Source: Zygaena filipendulae (Eukaryota > Arthropoda > Insecta > Lepidoptera > Zygaenidae). From it: DNA of 64,000 bases. The first letter of the stretch is position 1. Every line of letters starts with the position of its first letter. Below, in pieces: positions 54,038 to 64,000 of the stretch. The notes under the pieces were generated by a model. That model worked only from the letters and a program-made list of their open reading frames with translations. It had not been told where the DNA came from and did not search any database. The DNA lies in NCBI GenBank assembly GCA_907165275.2, contig OU015651.1, positions 13,662,501-13,726,500 of the forward strand, given 5' to 3'. The position numbers and the translations under genes were made by a program.

Positions 54038-54158
54038 TGTGACGTCAATGAAACACGGCAGCTAACGACAGACTATTTAATTAATGCATACAAAACACAG
54101 TTACCCTCTAGATACAATAAATACCTATCAATACTAATTTAAACCTACCTTCTTTACA
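54038..54158 (-). repeat. Gypsy 5' LTR (121 bp)
   Basis: Identical to 40818-40938 by eye. GGTTC follows at 54159-54163. Confidence 0.88.
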
Positions 54159-54535
54159 GGTTCTTTATCTACAAATTTATTAAATGTAAAAGACATTATC
54201 TTTGAAATTTCCAGAGTATTAGCGATTTCTACGGACCTCTACTTTTTGTGACATCTATCCCATATATGGGATAGTTGCCTAGTCCATATAAATTACATTT
54301 AGGATAGACGATCCGCCGGGAAACAAGGCATCTATCCCGAAAAATCTTTGATCGCACCTTGCGTTCTCGTGCAATCGCACAGAGACATGAGACGCGGTCC
54401 ACTTAATAGTAGTTGGAAAGTCTTTTGATAGATAAATAAAATAGCAAGCGATTCATCTGCGAAACTAGAGTAATTACGATCGGGGCAACTATACCCCCAG
54501 GGCAACTATCCTGGTTTTACCCTATACATATTATA

Positions 54536-54915
54536 CCGGGTGTAAAAAGACCGGCGACATAACCGCTAGGAATCCATATAAAATAGTAATTGAAGTTATT
54601 CTGTAGTAAAAATTATTGTTGGGAAATGTAATTTTATTTTAAGGTTTAAACAAATAAATTACGGCGCGCAATGTAGTCGCAAATGTAAACCACAGTATAA
54701 CTACCTACACAATAACTACCAAGTTACTTTATAAAAAATATTGGTCACGTGATAAACTACAAAAATATGCAATAAGTAGAACAAAATTTACGAAAATTTG
54801 TGGCTTAATATCTTGAAAACCGTTTATTTCCCAGCTGAATTTCCACGTCTTAAATGTTCAAACTGATGTAGGAAATATCATACTTTGGATATGTCGGAGA
54901 TCTTCTGACACCCTG
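54536..54915. mobile_element. Possible MITE with ACCGGGTGT / ACACCCTGT ends
   Basis: TATACCGGGTGT left and ACACCCTGTATA right give a short (about 12 bp) inverted repeat with TA on each side. The interior of 380 bp is AT-rich and non-coding. Weaker case than the others because the termini are short. Confidence 0.4.
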
Positions 54916-55739
54916 TATACAAAATCTATACCTACTTACATAATTAATAAGTATAAGGAGTTAGTTGTGCCAACTTATTGTTAGTGAAAAAAATAAATTT
55001 GACAATCCCTATAAGGGAGCTATTTAAATTATCAATGTTTATGTGTGCAATAAAATTGTGTATTATAAAATAAAGTCTAATTTACTCGACATATTTTATT
55101 ATCAGTGACCCCCTCCAAAATTTCAGGCTGTGACCGCACCTGATAATAGACACCTGCTGAGCTAGCTAACTATTGTAAGCAAAATTTTTGTTAACAAAAT
55201 AACCTACCTACCTGAAAGCAAAGGTGAAATGGGAAGCAGAAATCATTCCCATGGGTCGTAACTTAATGACTGTAGCTCATGGTATCGGTTAAGAAAAACG
55301 TAAGGGAAAAACGAACTGGCTGACTACCCTTTTTACCTTCCAAGGATAGTTCTACCTTTTTTATCGTTGTGTGTTGGAACTAAACAGGTCGCCTTACTCT
55401 TGATGCTATCGAGTAACCGTCATACTCTTGACGCAATCGCGTTAGTATCAAATCGAACTCGAATCGAAATGAGATGAGATGAGATGAAATCGATTTGAGA
55501 TCGCGTCTCTATCGTATTTATCTATAAAATTTCTCGATTTTATTAAATTGTCAACGAAAACAATCCATTTTTATTGACTTGTCAAACGTCATCTTTTGAC
55601 ATTAACTGCACAATTCCAAATACGATCTCAATTTGAACTCAAATCAAAATCGAAATCAGCCTCAAATCATTTTTAAGAGTAATGCAGCAGTTTGATACAT
55701 CGACTAGCGGTCCCCCTCACTCTTTTGACTATCGATACT
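54916..55739. other. Unassigned stretch
   Basis: (GAGAT)n-like run near 55469-55490 and AT-rich sequence. No gene support. Confidence 0.5.
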
Positions 55740-56025
55740 AAGATCATACACGGGAAAGTCACTCTGTCCTTGTCACACCTTAACTCCTCAATCGATCCTA
55801 ATGAAATTTTGCATAGGTACTTTAGTCGTTATCAGAACTAAAAAAGGGGAAAAGTTACTTTTATTTCGCAATTCTCGCTGGAAATCTGAAATTAACTCGG
55901 GTGAAACCGCTTAAAATTTTTCTTACACGTCAAGGGTACAGAAAAGGACATAGGGTAATTTTTAACCCGAAATCACCCTGTGAACTCCAAAATTGGCGCG
56001 TGTGTAACCGCGGCAAACAGCAATA
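55740..56025 (+). repeat. Helitron-like copy, doubled 3' module, decayed
   Basis: Two degenerate GAAATTAAC-x-CGGGTGAAACCGC-type modules, ending GTGTAACCGCGGCAAACAGC. A minus-strand fragment follows at about 56290-56400 with (CAAA)n. Confidence 0.5.
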
Positions 56026-56742
56026 GTTGAACTAAGATCGTCACATATGTTGTTCAATTTTAAATTGATGTTTTTTGTTGTTGTCAAAGGTTTTCTACAA
56101 CATTTTCCCTTTGTCCGTTGTTCAGTCTTTTATAAGTCTTATTAACTCTTATTTTTCTTCTTGTTCTATCTCTTGGATAGTATATTAACTATTAAGTATT
56201 ATTTTTATTCACTTTTTACTTGATAACTTGCTTTTGCCCACGACTTTGCTTTCACAAATGTAGTTTTTTCTATCCATTTTCTATCCCTTCTTTACCCCTG
56301 ACAATATGTATTCGAAATTTCATTATGATGGGCTTTCACGGTTAACTATACTCAGTTTAGGCGTAACAAACAAACAAACAAACAAACAAACTCATATTTG
56401 CATCTATCATATTGGGATATTCAACAGCCAATCTAGACAAATAGATAATATTAATTAAAAACAATTACTGCAATAATTTTATGGTCAAAGTGCATGACTG
56501 TTATTTAAGTGTTTGAAGATTCTAAGTGTTTTTGTTTTAGAAAAACAACGCAATATTATTAGTATGCACATCATAAACAAAGCATTATCACATGCTTCCG
56601 TCCCATACCAACCCAGTATATAGTTCGAATATATGATAAGGTCTACTATTGGAAACATACGGGAGGTGACATTGCGTTTTCGATACCTAACGTTTTCATT
56701 TTCAAACGGGCAATGTTCAACCGGACAACTTTTTATGACATA

Positions 56743-56981
56743 ACCGCCGCACTCAGAGTCGACTTTAATGATTACTTAGTTAAGTATAGATTTTTAAAAC
56801 AAAACTGCCGCAATCAGACAAGTTTAATAAATTAATGTTAGTTGGCATTTAACTAGTTAAGTTACATGTCATTAAATGCCAATCAACATTAATTTACTGA
56901 ACGTCTCTGATTGCGGCAGTTTTGTTTTAAAAATCTATACTTAACTAAGTAATCATTAAAGTCGACTCTGAGTGCGGCGGT
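56743..56981. mobile_element. Near-perfect palindromic MITE G, copy 2 (about 239 bp)
   Basis: ACCGCCGCACTCAGAGTCGA left, TCGACTCTGAGTGCGGCGGT right, with TA outside. Against copy 1 (16996-17240), both arms lack the same short TAGA segment (AAGTATAGATT against AAGTAGATATAGATT). The arms within one copy match each other better than the arms of the two copies match, as expected from arm-to-arm gene conversion. Confidence 0.75.
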
Positions 56982-57039
56982 TAGAAACTTAGGGTGTGTA
57001 AACTGGCGTGGACATAAAATAAGCTGCATATAAAAAACG

Positions 57040-57175
57040 TGTAGTTCAAATTCAAATTCAAAATTCAAAATTATTTATTTACTTTCACAATGTATACTTA
57101 TAACTAAATAAATAGCTGGAGCCTCTTTTTAAGCATAAATATGCCTGTGCCAGGAGACTCCGCTCCTCATAACTA
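57040..57175 (-). repeat. Non-LTR 3' tail with (GAATTT)n end
   Basis: (AAATTC)n, then TTATTTATTTACTTTCACAA, GCCTGTGCCAGGAGACTCCG. Reads as a LINE 3' end on minus. Confidence 0.45.
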
Positions 57176-57280
57176 ATTTGTGTTTAACATATTACACATT
57201 CCGAGAGTACAGCTTTTTATTACATACTTTGGTTATTCGTTGTTATATTAATTTGGTAAAGCGTATGAGAGAGTTTCGAA

Positions 57281-57283
<3 letters not shown>

Positions 57284-57350
<67 letters not shown>
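57284..57350. repeat. (TG)n microsatellite, about 33 units
   Basis: Uninterrupted TG dinucleotides. Frames across it on both strands are artefacts. Confidence 0.95.
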
Positions 57351-57355
<5 letters not shown>

Positions 57356-57487
57356 CACAAAAGTAAATGTGTGTGAATGTGAATGCAGGAATTCAAACAA
57401 GCGTGACCATTAAAATTAAAAAATAACAATCAACCGACCCTGATAAATCAAAGGCTACTTTTTTTTTCATTTTATAATCTACTGTAT

Positions 57488-57755
57488 GTTACCCGCGATT
57501 TCATCCGCGGTAATTTCGGAGCTCCCGCGACAAATCTTGGATAAAAGTACGCTACATCCTTTTTTAAAGCCCTAACAATATGTAGTATGGATATTTTGAT
57601 GCAGTTTCACCCACGTCAATTTACGAAATAAACGTAATTTGGGTAGGTATGTCCTTTTCTACGTGTAGGCATAATTTCGTGATTATCCGTTGAGCCGTTA
57701 AGGCGTGAAAGCGTAACAAACAAACGAACTCACTTCCGCATTCATAATAATTTGT
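57488..57755 (-). repeat. Helitron-like copy with doubled module
   Basis: ACCCGCGATTTCATCCGCGG at 57491 and a second TTTCACCCACGTCAATTTAC near 57605, ending GGCGTGAAAGCGTAACAAAC and TTCATAATAATTTG. Confidence 0.5.
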
Positions 57756-57806
57756 AAGGACCTGAGTAATGGGGATGTTGACTACTGTTGAAAAACAAAA
57801 TTCTAA

Positions 57807-58079
57807 TTAGTCCGTCAGTTAGAAAAAAAAAAAAAAAAACAATAGACACGTATTTTTTGCTTTTTCAAATAAATTAAAATATACAGAGATAAAGCGCATT
57901 AAAGTTTAGGGTGAGTGGGTCGTGACGTCACTAACCGATAAAACCGCCATACAAACTTTCCGAATAGTGACGTCACGCGAAATTTCAACTCAATGTATCG
58001 CCGTTATTTTTTGATTACGTAAAAAATAAAATAAAAAATACGTGTCCAATATTTTTTATTAATCTACAAGACGGACTAA
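57807..58079. mobile_element. MITE family F, copy 5
   Basis: TTAGTCCGTC / GACGGACTAA. TGACGTCA at 57923-57930 and 57969-57976. Outer flanks GGGATGTTGACTA and TAGTCAACATGGC are inverted too. Very close to copy 4. Confidence 0.7.
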
Positions 58080-58724
58080 AAAAAAAAAATAGTCAACATG
58101 GCATTCCTTCCCGTACGTTTTCACCTAACTCTGTCTCCGTATTTGCATACAAAGTGCGGACGCTGAAACGACCCAACATTTTTCACACACACACCAAAAA
58201 AAAAGAAAGAAAAAGATGTATAATGGATGTTAAATATTTTAACCGTTCCCGTCTCGCGAGATATAGTGTCGATAAATTATTTATTTCAGAGACAGGCGAG
58301 CGTGGGAGGGCTTTTTTTACGTATTTATCATTGGCTGTTGCTGGAGGACACGTAAGTCTGAAGAAACCCATTGAGTTATTCTCGAATATACAATTGAACC
58401 GGTAAAAGGTAGATGGAAAAGAAAAATCTAGGTTTTTCCCGAGACTCCATCAGCGTGGAATTCCGAATCTAAATATAAATTTGCCCTCTTTCACGCCCTT
58501 CGGATTTGAATTTTTAATATTTTACTTTCGTCGCAACATAATCTTAAATAACGTTTTTTTTATCAAACACAAAAGAGTATACGATCCGACCCAGTATTTT
58601 TGATGGAAGTTTCTTCATCGCATAACGTTGTATTCATATTTAATTGGTCTAGCTTGAGTAAGTACCTATACTTAGTGTCAGAAGCATTACAATAGGGATG
58701 TTGACGACTTTTGAAAATTCAAAA

Positions 58725-58972
58725 TTAGTTTGTCAGTTAGAAAGAAAACTAAAAAATGGAGACGTATTTTTTGATTTTTCAAAGCATAGATATAGCGCAT
58801 TCAAGTTTAGGGTGACGTCATAAACCGCTTTACATACAAACTGCCATACAAACTGCACCAGATAGTGACGTCACGCGATTTCAACTCAATGTATCGCGGT
58901 TATTATTTGATTACGTAAAAAAAGAAAAAAATACATGTCCAATATTTTTTATTAATCTACAAAGCGGACTAA
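58725..58972. mobile_element. MITE family F, copy 6, diverged
   Basis: TTAGTTTGTC / AAGCGGACTAA ends with mismatches. Both TGACGTCA sites are kept although the rest of the copy is the most decayed of the six. Confidence 0.6.
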
Positions 58973-59372
58973 AAAAATTTAGTCAACTAGCTCATTGGAT
59001 ATTAATAAATTAATAAGAGGATGCTTGTATATTAGATATGTATCACACAGCACCACTCGAACCCAACCCAAATTAATTAGAGCTTATAGGTACATACTAA
59101 GGGTACTATAAAATTGACATAATAATTACAATAATATATTATACTTACTTTATGTTTGTAAACACATACCTAAATATGAAATTACAGATAGACATACAGA
59201 TTGCAGACTATGTTTCATAAAAACAGCTGACGTTCTTTACACTATAGGTACATGGCCGTAGTATGTAGGTACGTACAAAAGAATGTTCATTAATTTCACT
59301 GATGCAATATGTATACAAACGCCATCTATTGTAAGGTTTTGGGCGATGTTCAATTGTTAATTTTATTTTCAG

Positions 59373-59512
59373 GTGTAACGACTGTGTTTTCTCCATATAC
59401 ATGCGGTGACCGTATAACCTGCTGCAGTTTGATATTCACTAGCGAAGTTACAGCACTGGCCATGTATCAACAAGTCGACGACCAGTGGAGCGTAACGGGT
59501 GTTGAAGCGTGA
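59373..59512 (+). CDS. Candidate terminal coding exon of an unknown host gene
   Basis: A good 3' splice site (TTAATTTTATTTTCAG, AG at 59371-59372) precedes a frame reading VTTVFSPYTCGDRITCC, SLIFTSEVTALAMYQQV, DDQWSVTGVEA and TGA at 59510-59512. Codon use and composition (balanced, two CC/CxxC-like cysteines, no homopolymers) differ from nearby chance frames, and a GC-rich tail (GGCACCGGTGCCGGTGGGCG) follows the stop. An in-frame ATG exists at 59309, so a 67-residue single-exon ORF is the alternative. I do not recognise the family, and see no upstream exon in the window. It could also be a fragment of an unrecognised transposon. Confidence 0.3.
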
Positions 59513-59912
59513 ACCGGACTGAACGGCACCGGTGCCGGTGGGCGAACGGAACGGACGCACGACGGCGCGGCGCGGCGCGGCGTCGAGAACGGATGAAAAA
59601 TTCATTACACAGCATGAACACTGAGGCAGTTTTGATATGGATCCAAAATAGTTGGAAAAGTTTTAATATGGATCCAAAATAGGTAGTTTTTTATTAATTT
59701 ATTCACAGAAAAGTACTTAGGTAGTTATTTTTTTATAAAGTCAGACACAAATACCCAGAAGGGTTTCTTTCTTATCACATGTGGCTTTAAACACAGTACA
59801 TATATTTAGTACAGTCAGACTTTTTATTGCGTCTGAGTTAGAACAATACTTACTTGGAAAATGGTTAGCACCATTCTTATGAACATAGAGTGGTGCTAAC
59901 TAGAGAATTGAA

Positions 59913-59946
59913 TTGAGGAGATCTATATTATATAGATCTCTTCAAT
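59913..59946. repeat. Hairpin GAGGAGATCTATAT / ATATAGATCTCTTC
   Basis: A 16-bp stem with one G/T mismatch, almost no loop. Confidence 0.6.
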
Positions 59947-61120
59947 TTCGATTCAATCTTGCAATAGCATTGCTCGTTTTATTTGAGTGTCTATGAACCT
60001 TCTTATGAGTCCATATATCGAGGTATAAACTAACCTTAACTTTGGACCATTCCTTAGTAGTTCTTCTTCATGCGACCATGTTTCAGAATATATTTAGATA
60101 CGATTCGTAAATTGAAAACTATTTACACAGCTATATGCAAACCATCGTTCCAATCGCACAATGTCGCCTTCTATTTATGCATTTTTGCGCTACCATTGTG
60201 TAGATTATATTATATTTTCTACGTGACATCGGAGAGTAAGCAACAACAGAAATGACACTTGTAACAATGTTGAGTCTACCGAATCTAGTTGTGGCTTTTT
60301 TCAATTACGACGGGAAGCTTTGTGCACAATTTTAAGTTTCAAGATTTCGACTGTCCGTTGTCAGTCAGTTTCGATACTATTTTATAAATAACTAATACAA
60401 TTTTAACTGAAGATATTTTATTTTATTGTTATTAGGCTAAGCGTTTGATTAGTGCAGCTTACCTACTGTTTAATGACGGTATGATCAAAGATTGTAAGCC
60501 ACCTAGTAGAGAATCTTTAGCTAGCTTTTTATCCAGCTGTTTAAGTCTGTCGGGTGATACGATGTACTAGAATTTATCCTTGTTATAAATTAAATTAATT
60601 TTAGTGACCTCCAAAGTTTGACAAAATGTCAATAGTTATCCCTTGACGAAGGTTGACAAAGGTCTAGGCTTGAAATAGATAATTGAAATTATTGGTTGTG
60701 GCTGCATCACGTTATCAATGGGCTGATGTTTCTGCCGAAAATAGTCGTTGCTTGGTGTGCGCTGACTTACGTATTTCTATGTTGCTTCCAGTCTCGCGGG
60801 TTGCATGTCAGGCGCGTCGCATACCGTCGATGTAATATAGTTTAGCCCGCATCCACCAACGTCTTATTATTTACCTCCGACATAATATATCTAGATTAGG
60901 GTCTGAACACACTTGATGAGTAGTTTGCAGCTCACGTAAAGCGTCGTCCTAATTCGCCAGCGTTCGCACGATTATACGACGCGATTTCATCGTGCAATAA
61001 AACTGCTTGAACAATTTGGAAGTCTGGAGTTGGAATTCAAATCTAATATTTTTCTATGGAGAAAACTTACAGTTTACCAATCAAATAAGAGTATCTCAAG
61101 TAGTTGTGACGCTTTTTGCT

Positions 61121-61175
61121 AAGTCGGTTGACTTCCAAAAGGAGGAGGTTCTCAATTCGACGCGTATCTATGGTT
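61121..61175 (+). repeat. Short lepidopteran repeat (GTCGGTTGACTTCCAAAAGG)
   Basis: AAGTCGGTTGACTTCCAAAA, GGAGGAGGTTCTCAATTCGA: a block I recognise as very common in insect, particularly lepidopteran, intergenic DNA. Confidence 0.45.
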
Positions 61176-63683
61176 TTTTTTAGATCAGGTGGACTAGGCT
61201 AGCGCAACAAAATCCCTTATCTTTGTAAAGTAGGAGACAACAGAGATGATGCCATTGTTTGCTGTCGGATTTCTCAAAAACTATTATTTTTATTTTTAAC
61301 AGGTTAAATTATGTTACTTTATTTTGTTTTGTGTCATAGCTTCCGTGTACACAGTTTATCCTTGTACCTACATGAGATTTAAGAAGATATTTATTTCTCA
61401 TAAAGAATTACATAAATTCATTTACTGACAAAACAAATTTCAACTTAATAACAATAACTGGCACAATAAGCGCAACTAAACTAAAATAAAAAACTTGAAT
61501 TATGGTGTCAAAATTTTCTCGCTAACTGTTTTTTATTTTTAATAATGATTTATCTGTGCCAAGCATACTTGCATCTAGTTTGAAAAAAATATCTTGAGTG
61601 GAATTCTGGATTTTCATAAACTCTGAACCTTTCTCCTATCTGGAGAAATGCGGGAAGAAGCGACTTCTTGCCATATCTTAGCTTTGAGGTCTACGTATGA
61701 AAACAAGCAAAAATTATTCTGCAAGTTTATTCTTACGAAATGGTAATGCAGGTAATGATTGCGGCTTGCGAATTGTCTTTTGCGTGACTGTTTTTCGCAT
61801 AATTCTACAAAAACCATTCATAAGTCCTAACATAATGTTTGAATACCCAAAACGATCATTCGCACAGATATGTAACTCACATTTGGGTTAAAAAAACATC
61901 GTTACGTTTGATACATCTCGACCCGGGTTTTCCTTACTGTTAAATTATTCATTAATTTTTAAAACAACCATTAAAACCCGCTTCGCAACCGCTTACATTT
62001 AGCTGTAATTAAATTTAGCACGAAATATTAAAATGAATTCATTCATATTTTGTAGGTAGGAAGGGACTTTTTTTCGTCCTGTGCACGCCGGGTGCCGCGT
62101 GCAGTAACTCGAAGATAATTATCTCTGAAGGGTATTTCATTTATTTAGGATGAATCCTTAAGGATAATTTTTATACGAATTCGAAAATTTGCAAAGCAAC
62201 TTATGATCAACATATACTGAAATGGAGTTAATTGATGATGAAGTATAGGTACAAATAACGTCCCTGCATCAGAAAAAGCAATATTTTTGGTTAAAGTGAT
62301 AAGCGGGCATAAGACTATATTGCAACTAAGATACATTACGAACCGACCCATTGAAAAGCGAGAAATAACAAATTTAATTTAAACAAGAAACCACCTTCAA
62401 CAAACCCAAAAAAATGCACTACCCCTTAAAAAAAAACGAAAAAAATATAGGTACAAATATTAATTCTTAGTCTGTACTTTTGGCAGTAATTGAATCTTAT
62501 TTCAAATAATAGTAATAAAGTTAAAAGACCGTGAGAATCGTTTACATATTTTTGATACTGACTGTACAGTACTTCTGTGGACACACTTGACATGATAATA
62601 ACTACAACTTCACTGAAACTACACCATTATGGATGTTAATGAGTCACCGTTGATGTAATGTCCAGTGGTTAACAACAGTTAATTAATATGAACATTGTAA
62701 AGCCCTGACGAGCACTGTCAGCTGCACTGAAAGTTTAATAGAGTATACCTAGTTAAAGAATAAACGTTGATATAAAAAAAATATTATATATAGGTACATC
62801 GAACATAATGATAGAAGCTCCTTCATTTCGGAAGTCTGTTATAAAAAAAATACGTTCCATTTCACCCAGGTTCACGGTTCCATAAAAATACCTATCGATT
62901 CGAAAAGTTTGAATAACGAAATATTTGCCTGAAAACTTAAAAAAAATAAACATGTTCTCGGTACTCGTATTTCAATTTTATATGCTTTTTTTAGGGTCAA
63001 TGAATGTGAATTGTTATATATATTAAACTTTACAGTATATTGTTCGTTACATTTATATTTTAATATCTAACAATCATAAAACTATACATAGGCATACAAA
63101 AAGCGATCAAATAAATTATTTCATTAGTATTTATCTAGTATCTATCAAAAAACCTCTGCACTCGTAAAGTTTAGCAAAATGGAAACAAATATTAGATAAT
63201 TAAATGCAGACAGAATCAAAGTTAACGGTTAATATCAATCGTTTCTTTAAATGTGAGTAGAAGTCGCTTCGTTCTGCACTTTTACTTTGTTTTAACCATT
63301 CTGATTAAATACATTCTGATATCGATATCCATGAAAAAATATACTTAAATCTTAAAAAAAAAACTACTAGCTCAACTCTATTTAGTCTGTTTGCTACGAT
63401 CCTTACATTGGTATTCACAAAAGTGCATTCACAAAACGACATGACACCAATTTTAGTTCTGAAAATAGATAGTTTCAGAATACATCGTTGTTTTCCCGAA
63501 AGTGCAACGTGTTCAGTACTGTACAGTGTACAACAGTCACCGGTCTTGTGTATTCGGTTCAGTTCGATTTCGTGTTCAAAAAGAAAACTAGTTTTTCAAA
63601 ATACCTATAACATTGTTTCAAACGTTACCAAAACATCATTGATTTATAAAAAAATCGCCCAGAATGAAAAGTGTAGCCCTATG

Positions 63684-63745
63684 TTCATCACACAAAGGCC
63701 ACGCCATCGGGAATCGTACCCGGAACCTTTTGATTAGCGGGGAGC
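63684..63745 (-). repeat. tRNA-derived SINE fragment
   Basis: Antisense relative of 9024-9299: on minus, CCGCTAATCAAAAGGTTCCG, GGTACGATTCC (decayed B-box), GGCCTTTGTGTGATGAACAT. CCGGAACCTTTTGAT is repeated at 63730-63762. Confidence 0.55.
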
Positions 63746-63805
63746 CTACCGGAACCTTTTGATCTACTTACAAAATTTTATATTAGTATATTTATTACTC
63801 TGAGC

Positions 63806-64000
63806 TAATCTATACTTATAATAAAACTGTAGAGAGATCAATTTTGTACATTGAAATATATTAAAAATTAATATTGGAGGATGAATGGTGATCGATACTG
63901 ATGCCAAAAATGCAATCATTTTTTGTCTGTCTGTCTGTCTGTATGTGCACGCATGGGTCAAAAACTACTGAAAGGATTTTAAACAAACTTGGTACGATTG
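63806..64000 (+). repeat. 5' part of the long Helitron-like element, cut by the window edge
   Basis: Matches 26303 onward almost base for base (AATAAAACTGTAGAGA, GGAGGATGAATGGTGATCGA, (TCTG)n, ACTTGGTACGATTG). Confidence 0.6.

Larger units (their letters stand above)
40818..54158 (-). mobile_element. Ty3/gypsy (mag-like) LTR retrotransposon with 9.7-kb foldback insertion
   Basis: Minus-strand element: 121-bp LTRs at 54038-54158 (5') and 40818-40938 (3'), 5-bp target duplication, tRNA-Ser-like primer site, gag-RT-RNase H-integrase order, polypurine tract. Without the foldback and one TSD copy it is about 3.6 kb, short for gypsy, because the gag C-terminus, protease and start of RT are deleted. 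Very short LTRs plus a tRNA-Ser primer recall the mag lineage first described in Bombyx; that lineage call is inference. Confidence 0.88.
40712..54522. mobile_element. MITE family I, copy split by the gypsy element
   Basis: Left piece 40712-40817 (GGGTAAAACCCGGATAGTTG onward) and right piece 54164-54522 (ending GGTTTTACCC) match the intact copy at 21176-21652 closely, with TA on both sides. The break is at GGTTC, duplicated on both sides of the LTR element. Confidence 0.8.
59640..63683. other. AT-rich intergenic-looking DNA
   Basis: About 4 kb without a supportable gene. Small items inside: a hairpin at 59913-59946 and a short lepidopteran repeat at 61121-61175. Frames of 60-109 codons (for example 63408-63737) show no domains. 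Confidence 0.5.

Noticed and set aside
40818..54158. The foldback and gypsy as one large element with satellite between two ORFs
   Set aside because: The integrase is cut mid-motif with a duplicated HPW codon set and a 9-bp direct repeat, which fits a later insertion rather than native structure.
57178..57429. Short genes on both strands
   Set aside because: Both are carried by the (TG)n microsatellite.
63408..63737. 109-codon plus-strand gene at the right edge
   Set aside because: No domain, no ATG start (begins TTG), and its 3' end lies in an antisense SINE fragment.

Overview
This window looks like a transposon-packed, non-genic stretch of an insect genome, almost certainly a butterfly or moth. 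It is AT-rich. It holds about 30 copies of a GC-rich-ended, Helitron-like repeat typical of Lepidoptera, tRNA-derived SINE pieces, many short inverted-repeat elements (MITEs), a BEL/Pao LTR retrotransposon and a short-LTR, mag-like Ty3/gypsy element. I recognise no complete host gene. One short stretch (59373-59512) could be a terminal coding exon.

Layout. 1-28.9 kb: AT-rich DNA with Helitron-like copies, at least ten MITE families, two tRNA-derived SINE copies, a 1.12-kb pogo-like DNA transposon (17774-18893) carrying a truncated transposase with a psq-type helix-turn-helix, and remnants of non-LTR retrotransposon ORFs. 29204-36658: a BEL/Pao element with two 464-bp LTRs that read as identical and a TAACC target duplication, sitting inside a MITE. 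Its leader carries ten 55-bp repeats, each with a CACGTG palindrome, then three 171-bp repeats. Its polyprotein is open through RNase H, but the integrase lacks its zinc domain and first catalytic Asp and is out of frame. 36.7-40.7 kb: MITEs, Helitron-like copies and a non-LTR tail.

40712-54522 is a three-level nest. A TA-flanked MITE holds a minus-strand gypsy element (40818-54158; 121-bp identical LTRs; GGTTC target duplication). The integrase gene of that element is split by a 9,721-bp foldback element (42092-51812) with a perfect 9-bp target duplication, CCACGGATG. The foldback has inverted arms of 1,739 and 2,044 bp built from about 154-bp tandem units. The arms differ by two units. They enclose 40 head-to-tail monomers of a different satellite (about 149.5 bp) with higher-order structure. 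No transposase is visible inside. It is the most unusual object in the window: a transposed, or transposable, package of satellite DNA.

54.5-64 kb: more MITEs, Helitron-like copies, a long (TG)n run, the candidate exon, about 4 kb of AT-rich DNA with little visible, and at the right edge a SINE fragment and a repeat also present at 26.3 kb.

Functionally this is a record of nested transposition rather than an operon-like system. Both LTR elements have identical LTRs, so both inserted recently, and both have coding deletions, so helper elements elsewhere probably moved them. All coordinates, repeat counts and alignments were made by eye.
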